Assembly: GCF_003610465.1 (NCBI RefSeq)
Contig: NZ_RAQI01000001.1
Span: 62,001 to 126,000, forward strand
Source: Xenorhabdus ehlersii
Lineage (GTDB): Bacteria; Pseudomonadota; Gammaproteobacteria; Enterobacterales; Enterobacteriaceae
DNA length: 64,000 nt
Direction: 5' to 3'
Shown here: positions 1 through 10,845 of the stretch, in pieces
Layout: each line of letters opens with the position of its first letter
Position numbering within the stretch: the first letter of the stretch is position 1
Notes under the pieces: model-generated
The model's database searches: none
Told to the model about the DNA's origin: nothing
What the model saw: the letters and a program-made list of their open reading frames with translations, nothing else
Translations under genes and position numbers: made by a program

Positions 1-290
1 CGCTCCCAATCTTTATCTTCCAGTTGTTCAATTTTGTGAATAAAACCTTTGCCCAGTTGTGGAAGTTGTTCCAATTGGCTAACAACCGCTTTCATATCCA
101 TTTCAGCGTCATACAGGCCGATAACATCGGTATCACCCCATAAACGCGTCTCGCCCGGCAGAGGCTCAAAAATAGGCGTATCATGGCTATCCTGAAAGGT
201 GACTGATACTGCGCCACTTTCCATAAGCTCATCGCCTAACGCTTCCGCTTGTTGTCCCGTGGTGTTTAATCTTAATTGTATCCAAGGCAT
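1..290 (-). CDS. prmA: Ribosomal protein L11 methyltransferase, 5' part only (window edge)
   Basis: The first 96 codons of PrmA, which trimethylates ribosomal protein L11 in the cytoplasm using SAM. The translated start ([20 protein letters not shown]) and the segment containing [19 protein letters not shown] match the N-terminal substrate-recognition domain of E. coli PrmA nearly residue for residue. The methyltransferase domain lies beyond the window edge, so the catalytic part cannot be assessed. The ATG lies 26 bases after the panF stop on the same strand, which suggests a yhdT-panF-prmA transcript as in E. coli. Confidence 0.95.
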   Translation of the reverse strand, partial: MPWIQLRLNTTGQQAEALGDELMESGAVSVTFQDSHDTPIFEPLPGETRLWGDTDVIGLYDAEMDMKAVVSQLEQLPQLGKGFIHKIEQLEDKDWE

Positions 291-316
291 AAAAAATTCT
301 CGTTTTGTAAATCACG

Positions 317-1762
317 TTATTGTGTGAAATGTAATCGTTTAGAGCAAGCCACGCCGAATTTATTTCCTATCCAAAATGCCAGTAAACTCAGTAATAGCGA
401 TGGCACGATAGGATGAAAACCAAGAAGCTGAATGTTGAAAGTTGCCAGCAAAGTATAACTTGCTGCCCCTGTCAGCATTGAGCTGATCGCTCCTTGGGCA
501 TTGGCTTTTTCCCAATATAATCCCAGAACCAGTGGCCAGAGGAAAACGGCTTGCAGTCCACCAAATGCCAGCAAGTTCAGCCAGATAATCATCTCTGGTG
601 GGCGCCAGGCTGCCAGCAGCAGTAATGCCCCTAGAAATAGAGTGGAATAACTGGAGATGCGTGACAGTTTTTTCTCCTGGCTGATCTGGTGTGGAAACAG
701 GTTTAAATAGAGATCTTTGACGATAGTGGCCGAAGATTGTAGCAGTTGGGCATTGATGGTGGACATAATCGCAGCCATTGGTGCAGCCAGAAAAATGCCG
801 GCAGCAACAGGAGGCAGCACCGTGATCATTAAGGTTGGGATCACTTGATCGGGGATCGTCAGATCAGGAATGATGGCTCGGCCAAGGGCACCGGCAAGGT
901 GCATACCGAACATCAGGAATGCCATCACGATCGTGCCAAGCACAATACCACGGTGAACTGCCTTACTGTCTTTATAAGAGATACAGCGCACTGCGGTGTG
1001 TGGCAGCCCAACGACACCAAAGCAAACCAGTACCCAGAAAGACGCCATAAATGGCCCTGTGAGGATATTATCGACGCCATAAGGAGAAACCAGGTTTGGG
1101 TCAATAGTGCGCAGTGTCGTCACTGCTGCTGATAATCCGCCAGCTTTATAGATAATGCCTGCCAGTAATAACGCCGTTCCCAGCAGCATCACCAATCCTT
1201 GTAAGGCATCATTGAGGACACTGGCCCTAAAACCGCCAAATGCGGTGTAGAGGGCAATGGAAACGCCAAAAATCAATAATCCCGTATCGTAAGGGATACC
1301 GGCGGCTGTTTCCAGTAAACGAGCACCGCCAATGAATTGTACTGTCATGGCCCCGATAAAGGCGACCAGCAAGCTTATACTGGCAAACCAGACCAGAAAG
1401 CGGCTCTGATAGCGTGCATATAGCATGTCATTGAGGGTGACTGCATTGTAACGGCGGGCTAGGATAGCAAATTTTTTCCCCAGTACGCTAAGCGAGAGCC
1501 ATATCGCGGGCAATTGGATCAGTGATAATAACACCCAACCGATACCATACTTATAAGCGGCGCCAGGGCCACCAATAAAGGAACTGGCACTGATATAGGT
1601 TGCGGTAATGGTCATTGCCAGTACAAATCCCCCCATTGAGCGGTTGCCAAGAAAATACTCACTGAGGAATTCACCTGTTTGTCGGCGGCGATAAGCATAG
1701 ATTGAGAGTATGAACACTAATGCCAGATATCCCACGAGAGGCAGAATGACTTCACTTTGCAT
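317..1762 (-). CDS. panF: Sodium/pantothenate symporter
   Basis: Inner-membrane transporter of the SSS (sodium:solute symporter) family that imports pantothenate, the coenzyme A precursor, with Na+. The protein has 481 residues and about 13 hydrophobic segments. It is nearly collinear with E. coli PanF; examples are the SASSFIGGPGAAYKYG block near residue 60 and the stretch around CISYKDSKAVHRG in the middle. I chose the ATG at 1762 because it gives the E. coli-like start MQSEVILPL; a GTG one codon upstream is also open. The 5' end overlaps the last codons of yhdT by 11 bases, so the two are probably translationally coupled. Confidence 0.95.
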   Translation of the reverse strand: MQSEVILPLVGYLALVFILSIYAYRRRQTGEFLSEYFLGNRSMGGFVLAMTITATYISASSFIGGPGAAYKYGIGWVLLSLIQLPAIWLSLSVLGKKFAILARRYNAVTLNDMLYARYQSRFLVWFASISLLVAFIGAMTVQFIGGARLLETAAGIPYDTGLLIFGVSIALYTAFGGFRASVLNDALQGLVMLLGTALLLAGIIYKAGGLSAAVTTLRTIDPNLVSPYGVDNILTGPFMASFWVLVCFGVVGLPHTAVRCISYKDSKAVHRGIVLGTIVMAFLMFGMHLAGALGRAIIPDLTIPDQVIPTLMITVLPPVAAGIFLAAPMAAIMSTINAQLLQSSATIVKDLYLNLFPHQISQEKKLSRISSYSTLFLGALLLLAAWRPPEMIIWLNLLAFGGLQAVFLWPLVLGLYWEKANAQGAISSMLTGAASYTLLATFNIQLLGFHPIVPSLLLSLLAFWIGNKFGVACSKRLHFTQ

Positions 1763-1994
1763 CACTATCCTCCAGTGGAATATCTTTGAATATAAATTTC
1801 ACCATCAAGTAGCAAAGGATGATAAATAAGGCAGGTAGCAGCAGGCAAGCCAGTTCAAACCAGCGAGGTAGTCCAGTTAAGCCAATGGCATCACTGGGTA
1901 AATACGCACACAGTAGCCAACCAACAAGATAAGCTAGCGTCAGGAATACTGCCCAACGTGCTTCTTTGTGGGATTGAACAAATCGTCCGTCCAT
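1752..1994 (-). CDS. yhdT: YhdT family small inner-membrane protein
   Basis: An 80-residue protein with two hydrophobic helices (about residues 14-36 and 46-68) and a conserved end (PLEDSDAK). It matches E. coli YhdT in length and sequence, including the start MDGRFVQSHKEARWA. Its function is not established. It always sits directly upstream of panF, so a role linked to the pantothenate transporter is plausible but unproven. The ATG at 1994 is chosen over an upstream in-frame ATG because it has a GGAG ribosome site and gives the family's length. Confidence 0.9.
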   Translation of the reverse strand: MDGRFVQSHKEARWAVFLTLAYLVGWLLCAYLPSDAIGLTGLPRWFELACLLLPALFIILCYLMVKFIFKDIPLEDSDAK

Positions 1995-2025
1995 CTGTTC
2001 TCCGGGTAATTTACATGGAACTATA

Positions 2026-2055
2026 AAAAATCCCACCTATAAAAGATGGGATTTT
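2026..2055 (-). terminator. Rho-independent terminator after accC
   Basis: Stem AAAATCCCA (2027-2035) pairs with TGGGATTTT (2047-2055) around an 11-base loop. Read on the minus strand, the second arm runs into six Ts, so it should end the accBC message before yhdT. It is close to symmetrical and could also work on the plus strand. Confidence 0.7.
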
Positions 2056-2094
2056 ATTCAAAGCAACAAACGCTAAATAAGCGTCAAAGAAACC

Positions 2095-3444
2095 TTACTT
2101 ATCATGTAAGCCCAATTTCTTTTCCAGATAGTGGATATTGGTTCCGCCTTTCTGGAAGTTCTCGTCATTCATAATTGCCAGTTGTAGATCGATATTGGTC
2201 TTGATGCCATCAATGATCAATTCGGCCAGTGCGTTCTTCATACGTGCAATTGCCTCTTCACGGGTTTCGCCGTAAGTGATCAGCTTACCGATCATGGAGT
2301 CATAGTAAGGCGGTACGGTATATCCCGCATAGATGTGGGATTCCCAACGCACACCAAATCCACCTGGTGAGTGGAAATGGGTGATCTTGCCCGGACTTGG
2401 CAGGAAGGTTTTCGGATCTTCTGCATTGATACGGCATTCGATCGCATGACCTTTGATTTCGACATCTTCTTGTTTGATGGACAGTGGCAAACCAGAGGCG
2501 ATACGCAGCTGTTCCTTAATCAAGTCAACGCCAGTGATCATTTCAGTCACTGGATGTTCAACCTGAATACGGGTATTCATTTCAATAAAGTAGAATTCGC
2601 CGTTTTCGTACAGGAACTCAAATGTACCCGCTCCGCGATAGCCTATTTCGATACAGGCATTGGCACAACGTTCACCAATGCTGCGGCGCAGTTCTGGTGG
2701 AATACCGGGAGCTGGCGCTTCTTCCACCACTTTCTGGTGGCGGCGCTGCATGGAGCAGTCACGTTCAGCCAGATAGAGCGCATTGCCCTGACCATCAGCT
2801 AAGACCTGAATTTCAACGTGACGTGGGTTTTCAAGGAATTTCTCCATATATACCATGTCGTTGTTGAAAGCTGCCTTGGCTTCTGCACGGGTCATGGCGA
2901 TGGATTGTTCCAGATCTTTGTCGCTGCGTACGACGCGCATACCACGACCGCCACCACCACCCGATGCCTTGATGATCACCGGATAACCGATGCGATTTGC
3001 AATGGTTTTGTTTTTCTCGGCATCGTCACCCAATGGGCCATCAGAGCCAGGAACGCAAGGTACGCCCGCTTTTTTCATGGCGTTGATAGCGGAAACCTTA
3101 TCCCCCATCAAACGGATGGTGTCCGCTTTCGGGCCAATGAAAATAAAGCCAGAACGCTCGACCTGCTCGGCAAAGTCGGCGTTTTCAGACAGGAAGCCAT
3201 AACCCGGATGGATTGCCTGTGCGCAAGTGATTTCCGCCGCAGAGATAATGGCAGGAATATTCAGGTAACTTTTTGCTGAGGCGGCCGGACCGATGCAGAC
3301 GGTTTCATCCGCCAGCAGGACGTGCTTCAGGTCACGATCTGCCGCAGAGTGCACAGCTACGGTTTTGATCCCTAGTTCCTTACAGGCTCTCAGGATACGC
3401 AGTGCAATTTCACCGCGGTTAGCAATGACAATTTTTTCAAGCAT
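2095..3444 (-). CDS. accC: Acetyl-CoA carboxylase, biotin carboxylase subunit
   Basis: Carboxylates the biotin on AccB with ATP and bicarbonate, the first half-reaction of fatty-acid synthesis. The protein has 449 residues, the same as E. coli AccC. Visible landmarks are the N-terminal fold start [20 protein letters not shown], the ATP-grasp glycine-rich loop SGGGGGRGM near residue 165, and the catalytic region [16 protein letters not shown] near residue 285. The ATG at 3444 is preferred to one 16 codons upstream on family length. The gene starts 13 bases after the accB stop, so accB and accC form an operon and are probably co-translated. Confidence 0.98.
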   Translation of the reverse strand: MLEKIVIANRGEIALRILRACKELGIKTVAVHSAADRDLKHVLLADETVCIGPAASAKSYLNIPAIISAAEITCAQAIHPGYGFLSENADFAEQVERSGFIFIGPKADTIRLMGDKVSAINAMKKAGVPCVPGSDGPLGDDAEKNKTIANRIGYPVIIKASGGGGGRGMRVVRSDKDLEQSIAMTRAEAKAAFNNDMVYMEKFLENPRHVEIQVLADGQGNALYLAERDCSMQRRHQKVVEEAPAPGIPPELRRSIGERCANACIEIGYRGAGTFEFLYENGEFYFIEMNTRIQVEHPVTEMITGVDLIKEQLRIASGLPLSIKQEDVEIKGHAIECRINAEDPKTFLPSPGKITHFHSPGGFGVRWESHIYAGYTVPPYYDSMIGKLITYGETREEAIARMKNALAELIIDGIKTNIDLQLAIMNDENFQKGGTNIHYLEKKLGLHDK

Positions 3445-3457
3445 GGGGTGCGCCTCG

Positions 3458-3916
3458 TTATTCGATGACGACCAGTGGCTCGTCGAATTCAACAGGTTGA
3501 CCGTCTTGAACCAAAATCGCTTTCACTACGCCAGTTTTGTCAGCTTCGATCTGGTTCATCATTTTCATCGCTTCAACGATGCACAGGGTTTCACCCTGAT
3601 TAACATGTTGGCCGACTTCAATGAAAGGTTTCGCATCTGGGCTTGGGGAACGGTAGAACGTACCAACCATCGGAGAGCGAACCGTGTGACCGCTGATTTC
3701 AGCAGGTTTGTCAGCGGCGACTGGCGCTGCTACTGGTGCAGCGGCCTGTACTGGCTGTTGAAAAGGAGCAGAAATATATTGCTGAGTCACAGGTATTGTC
3801 GTGGCTGTTGTTGCCCGGCTGATGCGTACTGACTCCTCACCTTCAGAAATTTCCAGTTCAGAAATGCCAGATTCTTCAACCAGCTCGATCAATTTTTTTA
3901 TCTTACGAATATCCAT
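3458..3916 (-). CDS. accB: Acetyl-CoA carboxylase, biotin carboxyl carrier protein
   Basis: Carries the covalently bound biotin between AccC and the AccA/AccD carboxyltransferase. The protein has 152 residues against 156 in E. coli. An N-terminal dimerising region (residues 1-34) is followed by an Ala/Pro/Gln-rich linker (about 36-72). The biotinyl domain carries EAMKMMN with the biotin-accepting Lys118, and the thumb segment lies around residues 83-100 ([15 protein letters not shown]). In E. coli AccB represses its own operon; nothing here shows or excludes that. Confidence 0.98.
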   Translation of the reverse strand: MDIRKIKKLIELVEESGISELEISEGEESVRISRATTATTIPVTQQYISAPFQQPVQAAAPVAAPVAADKPAEISGHTVRSPMVGTFYRSPSPDAKPFIEVGQHVNQGETLCIVEAMKMMNQIEADKTGVVKAILVQDGQPVEFDEPLVVIE

Positions 3917-3943
3917 GAGTGTGGTTCCGTACTTTTAAGTCAA

Positions 3944-4396
3944 TTAGTTGGATGTTGACAAGCGGTTGACCGCTGCCTGTAATGCGAAACTATAACCATT
4001 CGCCCCCAATCCGCAGATGACGCCGACTGCAATATCTGAAAGATATGAGTGATGGCGGAATGGTTCGCGGGCATGCACGTTGGAAAGGTGAATCTCAATA
4101 AATGGGATACCTACCGCCAGAAGTGCGTCGCGCAATGCCACGCTGGTATGCGTGTATGCCGCAGGGTTGATTAAAATAAAATCTGTATTGCCCCGTGCAG
4201 AATGAATTCTCTCAATCAGTTCAGATTCTGCGTTGGATTGCAGATGGGATAATTCAGCCCCCGATTGCTGAGCTTCTTGTGACAGTTTGTTAACGATGTC
4301 ATCAAGCGTTAACTTGCCGTAGGTCTCTGGCTCTCGTGTTCCCAACAGGTTCAGGTTGGGGCCATTCAAGAGTAAAATGCGAAACTTGTCTGCCAT
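3944..4396 (-). CDS. aroQ: 3-dehydroquinate dehydratase, type II
   Basis: Converts 3-dehydroquinate to 3-dehydroshikimate in the shikimate pathway. The 150-residue length and the signature [17 protein letters not shown] (residues 11-27, catalytic Tyr26) identify the dodecameric type II enzyme. Enteric E. coli uses the unrelated type I AroD. Other family motifs are [19 protein letters not shown] and [18 protein letters not shown], the second carrying the active-site His. It lies 27 bases upstream of accB on the same strand, an arrangement seen in many gammaproteobacteria, so it probably shares the acc promoter. Confidence 0.97.
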   Translation of the reverse strand: MADKFRILLLNGPNLNLLGTREPETYGKLTLDDIVNKLSQEAQQSGAELSHLQSNAESELIERIHSARGNTDFILINPAAYTHTSVALRDALLAVGIPFIEIHLSNVHAREPFRHHSYLSDIAVGVICGLGANGYSFALQAAVNRLSTSN

Positions 4397-4551
4397 TGTG
4401 CGGGTATCTCCGGCAATCTGTCAACAATCGACCAAGATAACTCGATGTCAACGGTTTGTCATCTCTTTCTGATAGCTAGAATTGTAAATTTGACGATAAA
4501 GCCCGACATTATAAACATATCGTGGCATTTAGCAGCTAAATACTGGTCTTA

Positions 4552-5526
4552 TCAGCGCACTTTCACGACCGTTCTGCCCGTAATTTGATTGTTTATCAAC
4601 TTATTGGCGTGTTCGAGCACCTGGTCTAATGTAATTTCATTAGCTGCTTGCTGATAAAAGGAATCTGGTAGTAGCGCTTGCAAACGCTGCCAAATGGCAG
4701 GACGTTTCAAAGCAGGAACAGTGACAGATTCCACACCCTGTAAACGAACATTACGCAGAATAAACGGCATTACGCTGGTGAGTAGTTGACTGTCACTTGC
4801 CATGCCACAGGCGGCTACTGTACCGTTGTAACGCATTTGTGCCAGCAAGGTAGCCAATACTGTGCCACCAACGGTGTCTATCACACCGGCCCAGCGCTGT
4901 TTTTCTAATGGACGTGATGGCTGGTTGAAGTCACTGGCGGGCAATACCGCTTTCGCTCCCAGCGAGATCAGGTAATCTTGACTGTCGGGTTTGCTGCTAA
5001 TTGCAGTGACGGAATAACCCAGTTGTGACAGTAAGGTGATCGCCGTACTGCCAACACCACCACTGGCTCCCGTCACGGCGATTTCTCCGCTTTCTGGTGT
5101 GATGCCCCCTTGTTCTAACGCCATGACACATAACATGGCAGTAAAACCCGCTGTGCCGATGATCATTGCTTGTCGGATACTTAATGCGTGCGGTAAGGGT
5201 GTTAGCCATTCACCAGAGACTCTCGCTTGTTCTGCCAGCCCACCCCAGTGCGTTTCTCCCACACCCCAGCCAGTCAGCAAAACATGTTGTCCGACGTGAA
5301 AACGGGGATCTTCGGAATGATGGACAACACCAGAAAAATCGATCCCTGGCACCATCGGAAATTGGCGGATAATTTTCCCTTTGCCGGTGATGGCAAGGGC
5401 ATCTTTGTAATTGAGTGTTGACCAATGGATATCAACGACCACATTACCCGATGGCAATTGAGATACATCAATATCTTGAATAGATGCAGATAATGTTTCG
5501 TGTTGTTCCAGTAATAAAGCTTTCAT
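4552..5526 (-). CDS. acuI: Acrylyl-CoA reductase / zinc-free medium-chain reductase
   Basis: NADPH-dependent enoyl reductase of the medium-chain dehydrogenase/reductase superfamily, collinear with E. coli AcuI (YhdH, 324 residues, identical length). AcuI reduces acryloyl-CoA to propionyl-CoA and protects against this toxic intermediate. The catalytic-domain segment WSTLNYKDALAITGKG is near residue 35. The Rossmann motif VTGASGGVGS (about residues 151-160) binds the cofactor. No structural-zinc cysteine cluster is present, as expected for the subfamily. It is followed by aroQ after 155 bases and is probably transcribed separately. Confidence 0.93.
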   Translation of the reverse strand: MKALLLEQHETLSASIQDIDVSQLPSGNVVVDIHWSTLNYKDALAITGKGKIIRQFPMVPGIDFSGVVHHSEDPRFHVGQHVLLTGWGVGETHWGGLAEQARVSGEWLTPLPHALSIRQAMIIGTAGFTAMLCVMALEQGGITPESGEIAVTGASGGVGSTAITLLSQLGYSVTAISSKPDSQDYLISLGAKAVLPASDFNQPSRPLEKQRWAGVIDTVGGTVLATLLAQMRYNGTVAACGMASDSQLLTSVMPFILRNVRLQGVESVTVPALKRPAIWQRLQALLPDSFYQQAANEITLDQVLEHANKLINNQITGRTVVKVR

Positions 5527-7032
<1,506 letters not shown>

Positions 7033-7140
7033 AAGTCATTCTGCGAGCTGGGAGGTGGACGTGTTTTATTGGGGCCTCCTTGCTGATTGTGCCGGAGTTT
7101 TATCATTTATGAGACAACACAGCTCGACAATACGCCATTT

Positions 7141-8142
7141 ATGAAGCCGATTTTTAGCAGAGGGCCTTCTCTGCAACTACGACTCTTTTTTGCTATCATT
7201 ATTGCCATTATTTTGATGGTGGTAGACAGTCGCCTTGGTATTTTCAATAAAGTCCGTAGCTACATGGATACGGCTGTGAGTCCTTTTTATTTTCTTGCCA
7301 ACGGGCCGCGTCAGTTTTTGGACAGCATCTCAGAATCTTTTGTTAGCCGCAATCATCTGGAGCTGGAAAATAGAACCCTGCGTAATGAATTGCGTTTACA
7401 GGACAGCAAATTGCTGCTGTTGGGGCAACTGAAACAAGAAAATTCCCGTTTACGTGAATTGCTGGGATCGCCGCTGCGTCATGATGAACATATGATGGTA
7501 TCGCAGGTGATTTCCGGGGGGATGGACCCATACCGCGATCAAATTGTCATTGATAAAGGGGCGAAGGATGGCGTGTACGAAGGGCAGCCGGTTATCAGTG
7601 ATCGAGGTGTCGTGGGTCAAGTAACTGCCGTGAGCCAGTTGAGCAGCCGGATATTGTTGATTTGCGATCCCTCTCATGCAATTCCTGTGCAGGTACTGCG
7701 TAATGACACTCGTGTTATCGCGGGTGGAGCAGGGTGTACGGATGATCTCCTGCTGGAACCTTTACCAAGTGATACAGACATTCGCGTAGGTGATGTATTG
7801 GTGACATCGGGGTTGGGAGGGCGTTTTCCTGAAGGTTATCCTGTGGCTGTAGTCTCTTCTGTCAAAATTGATAACCAGCGGGCTCATGCGGTAATTCGTG
7901 CCCGTCCATTGGCTGAACTGCGGCGCTTGCGCTATTTACTCCTATTGTGGGGAGTTGATAACGATCCCTCTGAACCATTGCCACCTTCGGAAGTATACCG
8001 CGCTGCCAATGAGCGTTTGATGCAGATGTTACCGCAAGTGTTGCCAAATCCATCAAATGAGTCGCCGCAGTTGCTGGCACCAAAATCGGCAGAAGTGTCA
8101 GCGGAAAAACCGACATTACCAGCTACAGGAAATCGTCAATGA
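7141..8142 (+). CDS. mreC: Rod-shape determining protein MreC
   Basis: Bitopic inner-membrane protein linking cytoplasmic MreB to the periplasmic PBP2/RodA elongation machinery. The start [12 protein letters not shown] is the enteric MreC start. One membrane segment spans about residues 16-37. A coiled coil follows (about 65-110, [20 protein letters not shown]), then the beta-rich periplasmic domain to about residue 275. The Pro/Ala-rich tail is shorter than in E. coli (333 residues against 367). The gene overlaps mreD by four bases. Confidence 0.97.
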   Translation: MKPIFSRGPSLQLRLFFAIIIAIILMVVDSRLGIFNKVRSYMDTAVSPFYFLANGPRQFLDSISESFVSRNHLELENRTLRNELRLQDSKLLLLGQLKQENSRLRELLGSPLRHDEHMMVSQVISGGMDPYRDQIVIDKGAKDGVYEGQPVISDRGVVGQVTAVSQLSSRILLICDPSHAIPVQVLRNDTRVIAGGAGCTDDLLLEPLPSDTDIRVGDVLVTSGLGGRFPEGYPVAVVSSVKIDNQRAHAVIRARPLAELRRLRYLLLLWGVDNDPSEPLPPSEVYRAANERLMQMLPQVLPNPSNESPQLLAPKSAEVSAEKPTLPATGNRQ

Positions 8143-8627
8143 GTCAATACCATAGCCAAGGACTCTGGGTTATTTGGTTATCTTTCCTGATTGCAATAGT
8201 GCTACAAATTATGCCGTGGCCGGAGCAGTTTTTTATGTTTCGGCCAACCTTACTGATGCTGTGTTTAGTTTATTGGTTGCTTGCGCTTCCCCATCGTGTC
8301 AGCGTTGGTACTGGCTTTGTCTTGGGGATTATTACTGATCTGTTGCACGGAAGTATTTTGGGAGCATATGCTCTGGCATTTAGCATTATCAGTTTTCTGG
8401 TCGCATTCAAATTCCAGCTTATCCGCAATATGGCGCTTTGGCAGCAAGCTCTGGTTGTGGTCGGACTTTCGACATTGATGAACCTCTGCGTTTTTCTGAT
8501 CCATACCCTGTTACTCAAGACACTCTTTCATCCAGAAGTATTCTGGAATGGGGTGGTCAATGGTATTCTCTGGCCTTGGCTATTCTTATTAATGCGGAAA
8601 ATCCGTCGTCAATTTTCAGTCCGTTAA
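8139..8627 (+). CDS. mreD: Rod-shape determining membrane protein MreD
   Basis: A 162-residue inner-membrane protein, the same length as E. coli MreD, with five or six hydrophobic segments and the conserved start [23 protein letters not shown]. It works with MreC and RodZ in positioning the elongasome. The ATG lies inside the last codons of mreC (ATGA overlap), so translation is coupled. It is the last gene of the mre cluster. Confidence 0.97.
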   Translation: MSQYHSQGLWVIWLSFLIAIVLQIMPWPEQFFMFRPTLLMLCLVYWLLALPHRVSVGTGFVLGIITDLLHGSILGAYALAFSIISFLVAFKFQLIRNMALWQQALVVVGLSTLMNLCVFLIHTLLLKTLFHPEVFWNGVVNGILWPWLFLLMRKIRRQFSVR

Positions 8628-8705
8628 AGTGGGTTTGTGTATTTAAAAAGCAAAGGTATATAACAAAAAATAGCTGATGGGATAGACTCCTAAGGATTAT
8701 TCGCG

Positions 8706-9293
8706 ATGAAAACCATTTATTTAGCTTCTGGCTCCCCAAGACGGCATGAGCTGGTGGAATTATTGGATTTTAATTTTGAAATCCTGGCACCTCAGGTCGA
8801 AGAAAAATGGCGTGAAGGAGAGTCTCCTCAGCAATATGTTACTCGATTAGCCAGAGAGAAAGCACAGGCTGGTGTAGCCATTGCATCACACGATTACCCC
8901 GTTCTGGGGGCTGATACCCTTGTTGTATTGAACAACCGAATTTTGGAAAAACCGCGAAATCAGCAACACGCTGTGGAAATGCTTAACAGTTTGTCTGGTC
9001 AGTGCCATCAGGTCATGACGGCTGTTGCTTTATCGAACAATCAACATACCTTGAGTGAGATAGTCATTACAGATGTGATATTCCGCCAGTTGTCCCAACG
9101 GGAAATACAGGAATATATTGCAACTGGGGAGCCAATGGATAAAGCCGGTGCTTATGGCATTCAAGGTAAAGGCGGTTGTTTTGTCAGAAAAATTAATGGC
9201 AGTTACCACGCTGTTGTCGGCTTACCACTGGTGGAAACGTATGAATTAATCACACGATTTTTAGCGTTAGCTGATGGGAAGGACTATTCATGA
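8706..9293 (+). CDS. yhdE: Maf-family dTTP/UTP pyrophosphatase
   Basis: Nucleotide pyrophosphatase of the Maf/Ham1 superfamily that hydrolyses dTTP, UTP and modified pyrimidine nucleotides, a house-cleaning activity. The protein has 195 residues. The substrate-binding motif SGSPRR is at residues 8-13, the catalytic GADTLVVL is near residue 70, and the family end [18 protein letters not shown] is near residue 150. The stop codon overlaps the rng start by four bases, so the two genes are translationally coupled downstream of mreBCD. Confidence 0.95.
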   Translation: MKTIYLASGSPRRHELVELLDFNFEILAPQVEEKWREGESPQQYVTRLAREKAQAGVAIASHDYPVLGADTLVVLNNRILEKPRNQQHAVEMLNSLSGQCHQVMTAVALSNNQHTLSEIVITDVIFRQLSQREIQEYIATGEPMDKAGAYGIQGKGGCFVRKINGSYHAVVGLPLVETYELITRFLALADGKDYS

Positions 9294-10759
9294 CAGCAGA
9301 GTTATTAGTCAATATAACACCATCCGAAACGCGGGTTGCTTATATTGATGGCGGTATCTTACAAGAAATTCATATTGAGCGGGAAGCCAAAAGGGGCATT
9401 GTCGGAAACATTTACAAAGGGCGTGTGAGCCGGGTTTTACCGGGTATGCAAGCGGCTTTTGTCGATATTGGGCTGGAAAAAGCGGCTTTTTTGCATGCTT
9501 CGGATATCGTGCCTCATACTGAGTGTATTGCCGGCGAAGAGCGGAAGAATTTCCATGTCAGGGACATTGCTGAATTGGTGCGTCAGGGGCAGGATTTACT
9601 TGTTCAGGTAGTGAAAGATCCTCTGGGGACAAAAGGTGCCCGTTTGACAACGGATATTACTTTACCGTCACGTTATTTGGTGTTTATGCCTGGCGCATCG
9701 CATGTTGGTGTTTCACAGCGCATAGAGAGTGAAGAAGAACGTGAGCGCCTAAAAAGCATCGTCATGGGGTACTGTGATGAGTATGGGGGTTTTATTATCC
9801 GCACGGCCGCTGAAGGCGTGGGAAAAGAAGAACTGGCACAGGATGCCGAATTTTTGAAGCGCCTGTGGAGTAAAGTGATTGAACGTAAGAAACGCAATAT
9901 CACCAAAAACAAGGTCTATGGTGAATTAGCGCTGGCGCAGCGTGTTTTACGTGATTTTGTTGGTGCTTCCCTTGATCGCATTCGGGTCGATTCCCGCCAA
10001 ACATTTCTCCAATTGCAGGAATTTATTGATGAATATATTCCTGAAATGAACGCTAAACTGGAACATTATCAGGGAAATCAACCGATATTTGATCTGTACG
10101 ATGTGGAAAATGAAATTCAACGGGCGCTGGAACGTAAGGTGGAATTAAAGTCTGGTGGCTATCTGATCATTGATCAGACAGAAGCCATGACAACAATTGA
10201 TATTAATACCGGTGCTTTTGTTGGGCATCGCAATTTAGAAGAGACTATCTTTAATACTAATATTGAAGCAACACAGGCGATCGCCCGACAATTAAGGCTC
10301 CGTAATTTGGGCGGTATCATTATCATTGATTTTATTGATATGGGTAATGAAGAACACCGTCGCCGTGTATTAGCTTCCCTGGAACAGGCATTAAACAAAG
10401 ATAGGGTGAAAACCACCATCAATGGTTTTTCACAATTGGGTTTGGTTGAGATGACGCGCAAGCGTACACGGGAAAGTATCGAACATATCTTGTGTGATAA
10501 TTGTCCAACCTGTCAGGGACGTGGAACGGTAAAATCCGTCGAAACCGTCTGTTATGAAATCTTGCGTGAAATTGTTCGGGTCAATCGCGCAATTAATGCT
10601 GATCGTTTTCTGGTTTATGCCTCTCCAGCCGTAAGTGAATCCCTGAAAGGGGATGAGTCTCACGCATTGGCCGAGGTGGAAATTTTTGTGGGTAAACAGG
10701 TCAAAGTGCAGACAGAACAGCGTTACAGCCAGGAGCAATTTGACGTCATTATGATGTAA
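9290..10759 (+). CDS. rng: Ribonuclease G
   Basis: Endoribonuclease of the RNase E/G family that processes the 5' end of 16S rRNA and degrades some mRNAs. The 489-residue length equals E. coli RNase G, with no C-terminal degradosome scaffold. The S1 RNA-binding domain lies at about residues 37-125. The Mg2+-binding active site is seen in TIDINTGAF (about 303-311) and IIIIDFIDM (about 343-351). The zinc-link motif CPTCQGRG (about 405-412) mediates dimerisation. Translation begins inside the end of yhdE. Confidence 0.97.
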   Translation: MTAELLVNITPSETRVAYIDGGILQEIHIEREAKRGIVGNIYKGRVSRVLPGMQAAFVDIGLEKAAFLHASDIVPHTECIAGEERKNFHVRDIAELVRQGQDLLVQVVKDPLGTKGARLTTDITLPSRYLVFMPGASHVGVSQRIESEEERERLKSIVMGYCDEYGGFIIRTAAEGVGKEELAQDAEFLKRLWSKVIERKKRNITKNKVYGELALAQRVLRDFVGASLDRIRVDSRQTFLQLQEFIDEYIPEMNAKLEHYQGNQPIFDLYDVENEIQRALERKVELKSGGYLIIDQTEAMTTIDINTGAFVGHRNLEETIFNTNIEATQAIARQLRLRNLGGIIIIDFIDMGNEEHRRRVLASLEQALNKDRVKTTINGFSQLGLVEMTRKRTRESIEHILCDNCPTCQGRGTVKSVETVCYEILREIVRVNRAINADRFLVYASPAVSESLKGDESHALAEVEIFVGKQVKVQTEQRYSQEQFDVIMM

Positions 10760-10845
10760 TACAAGCCGTTAGTTTGTGAGGGCTTATCTGTAGTCTGTAG
10801 AAGACGGTTTGCAAAGAAATAGCGCTGGCAACCAAGGAGAAATGC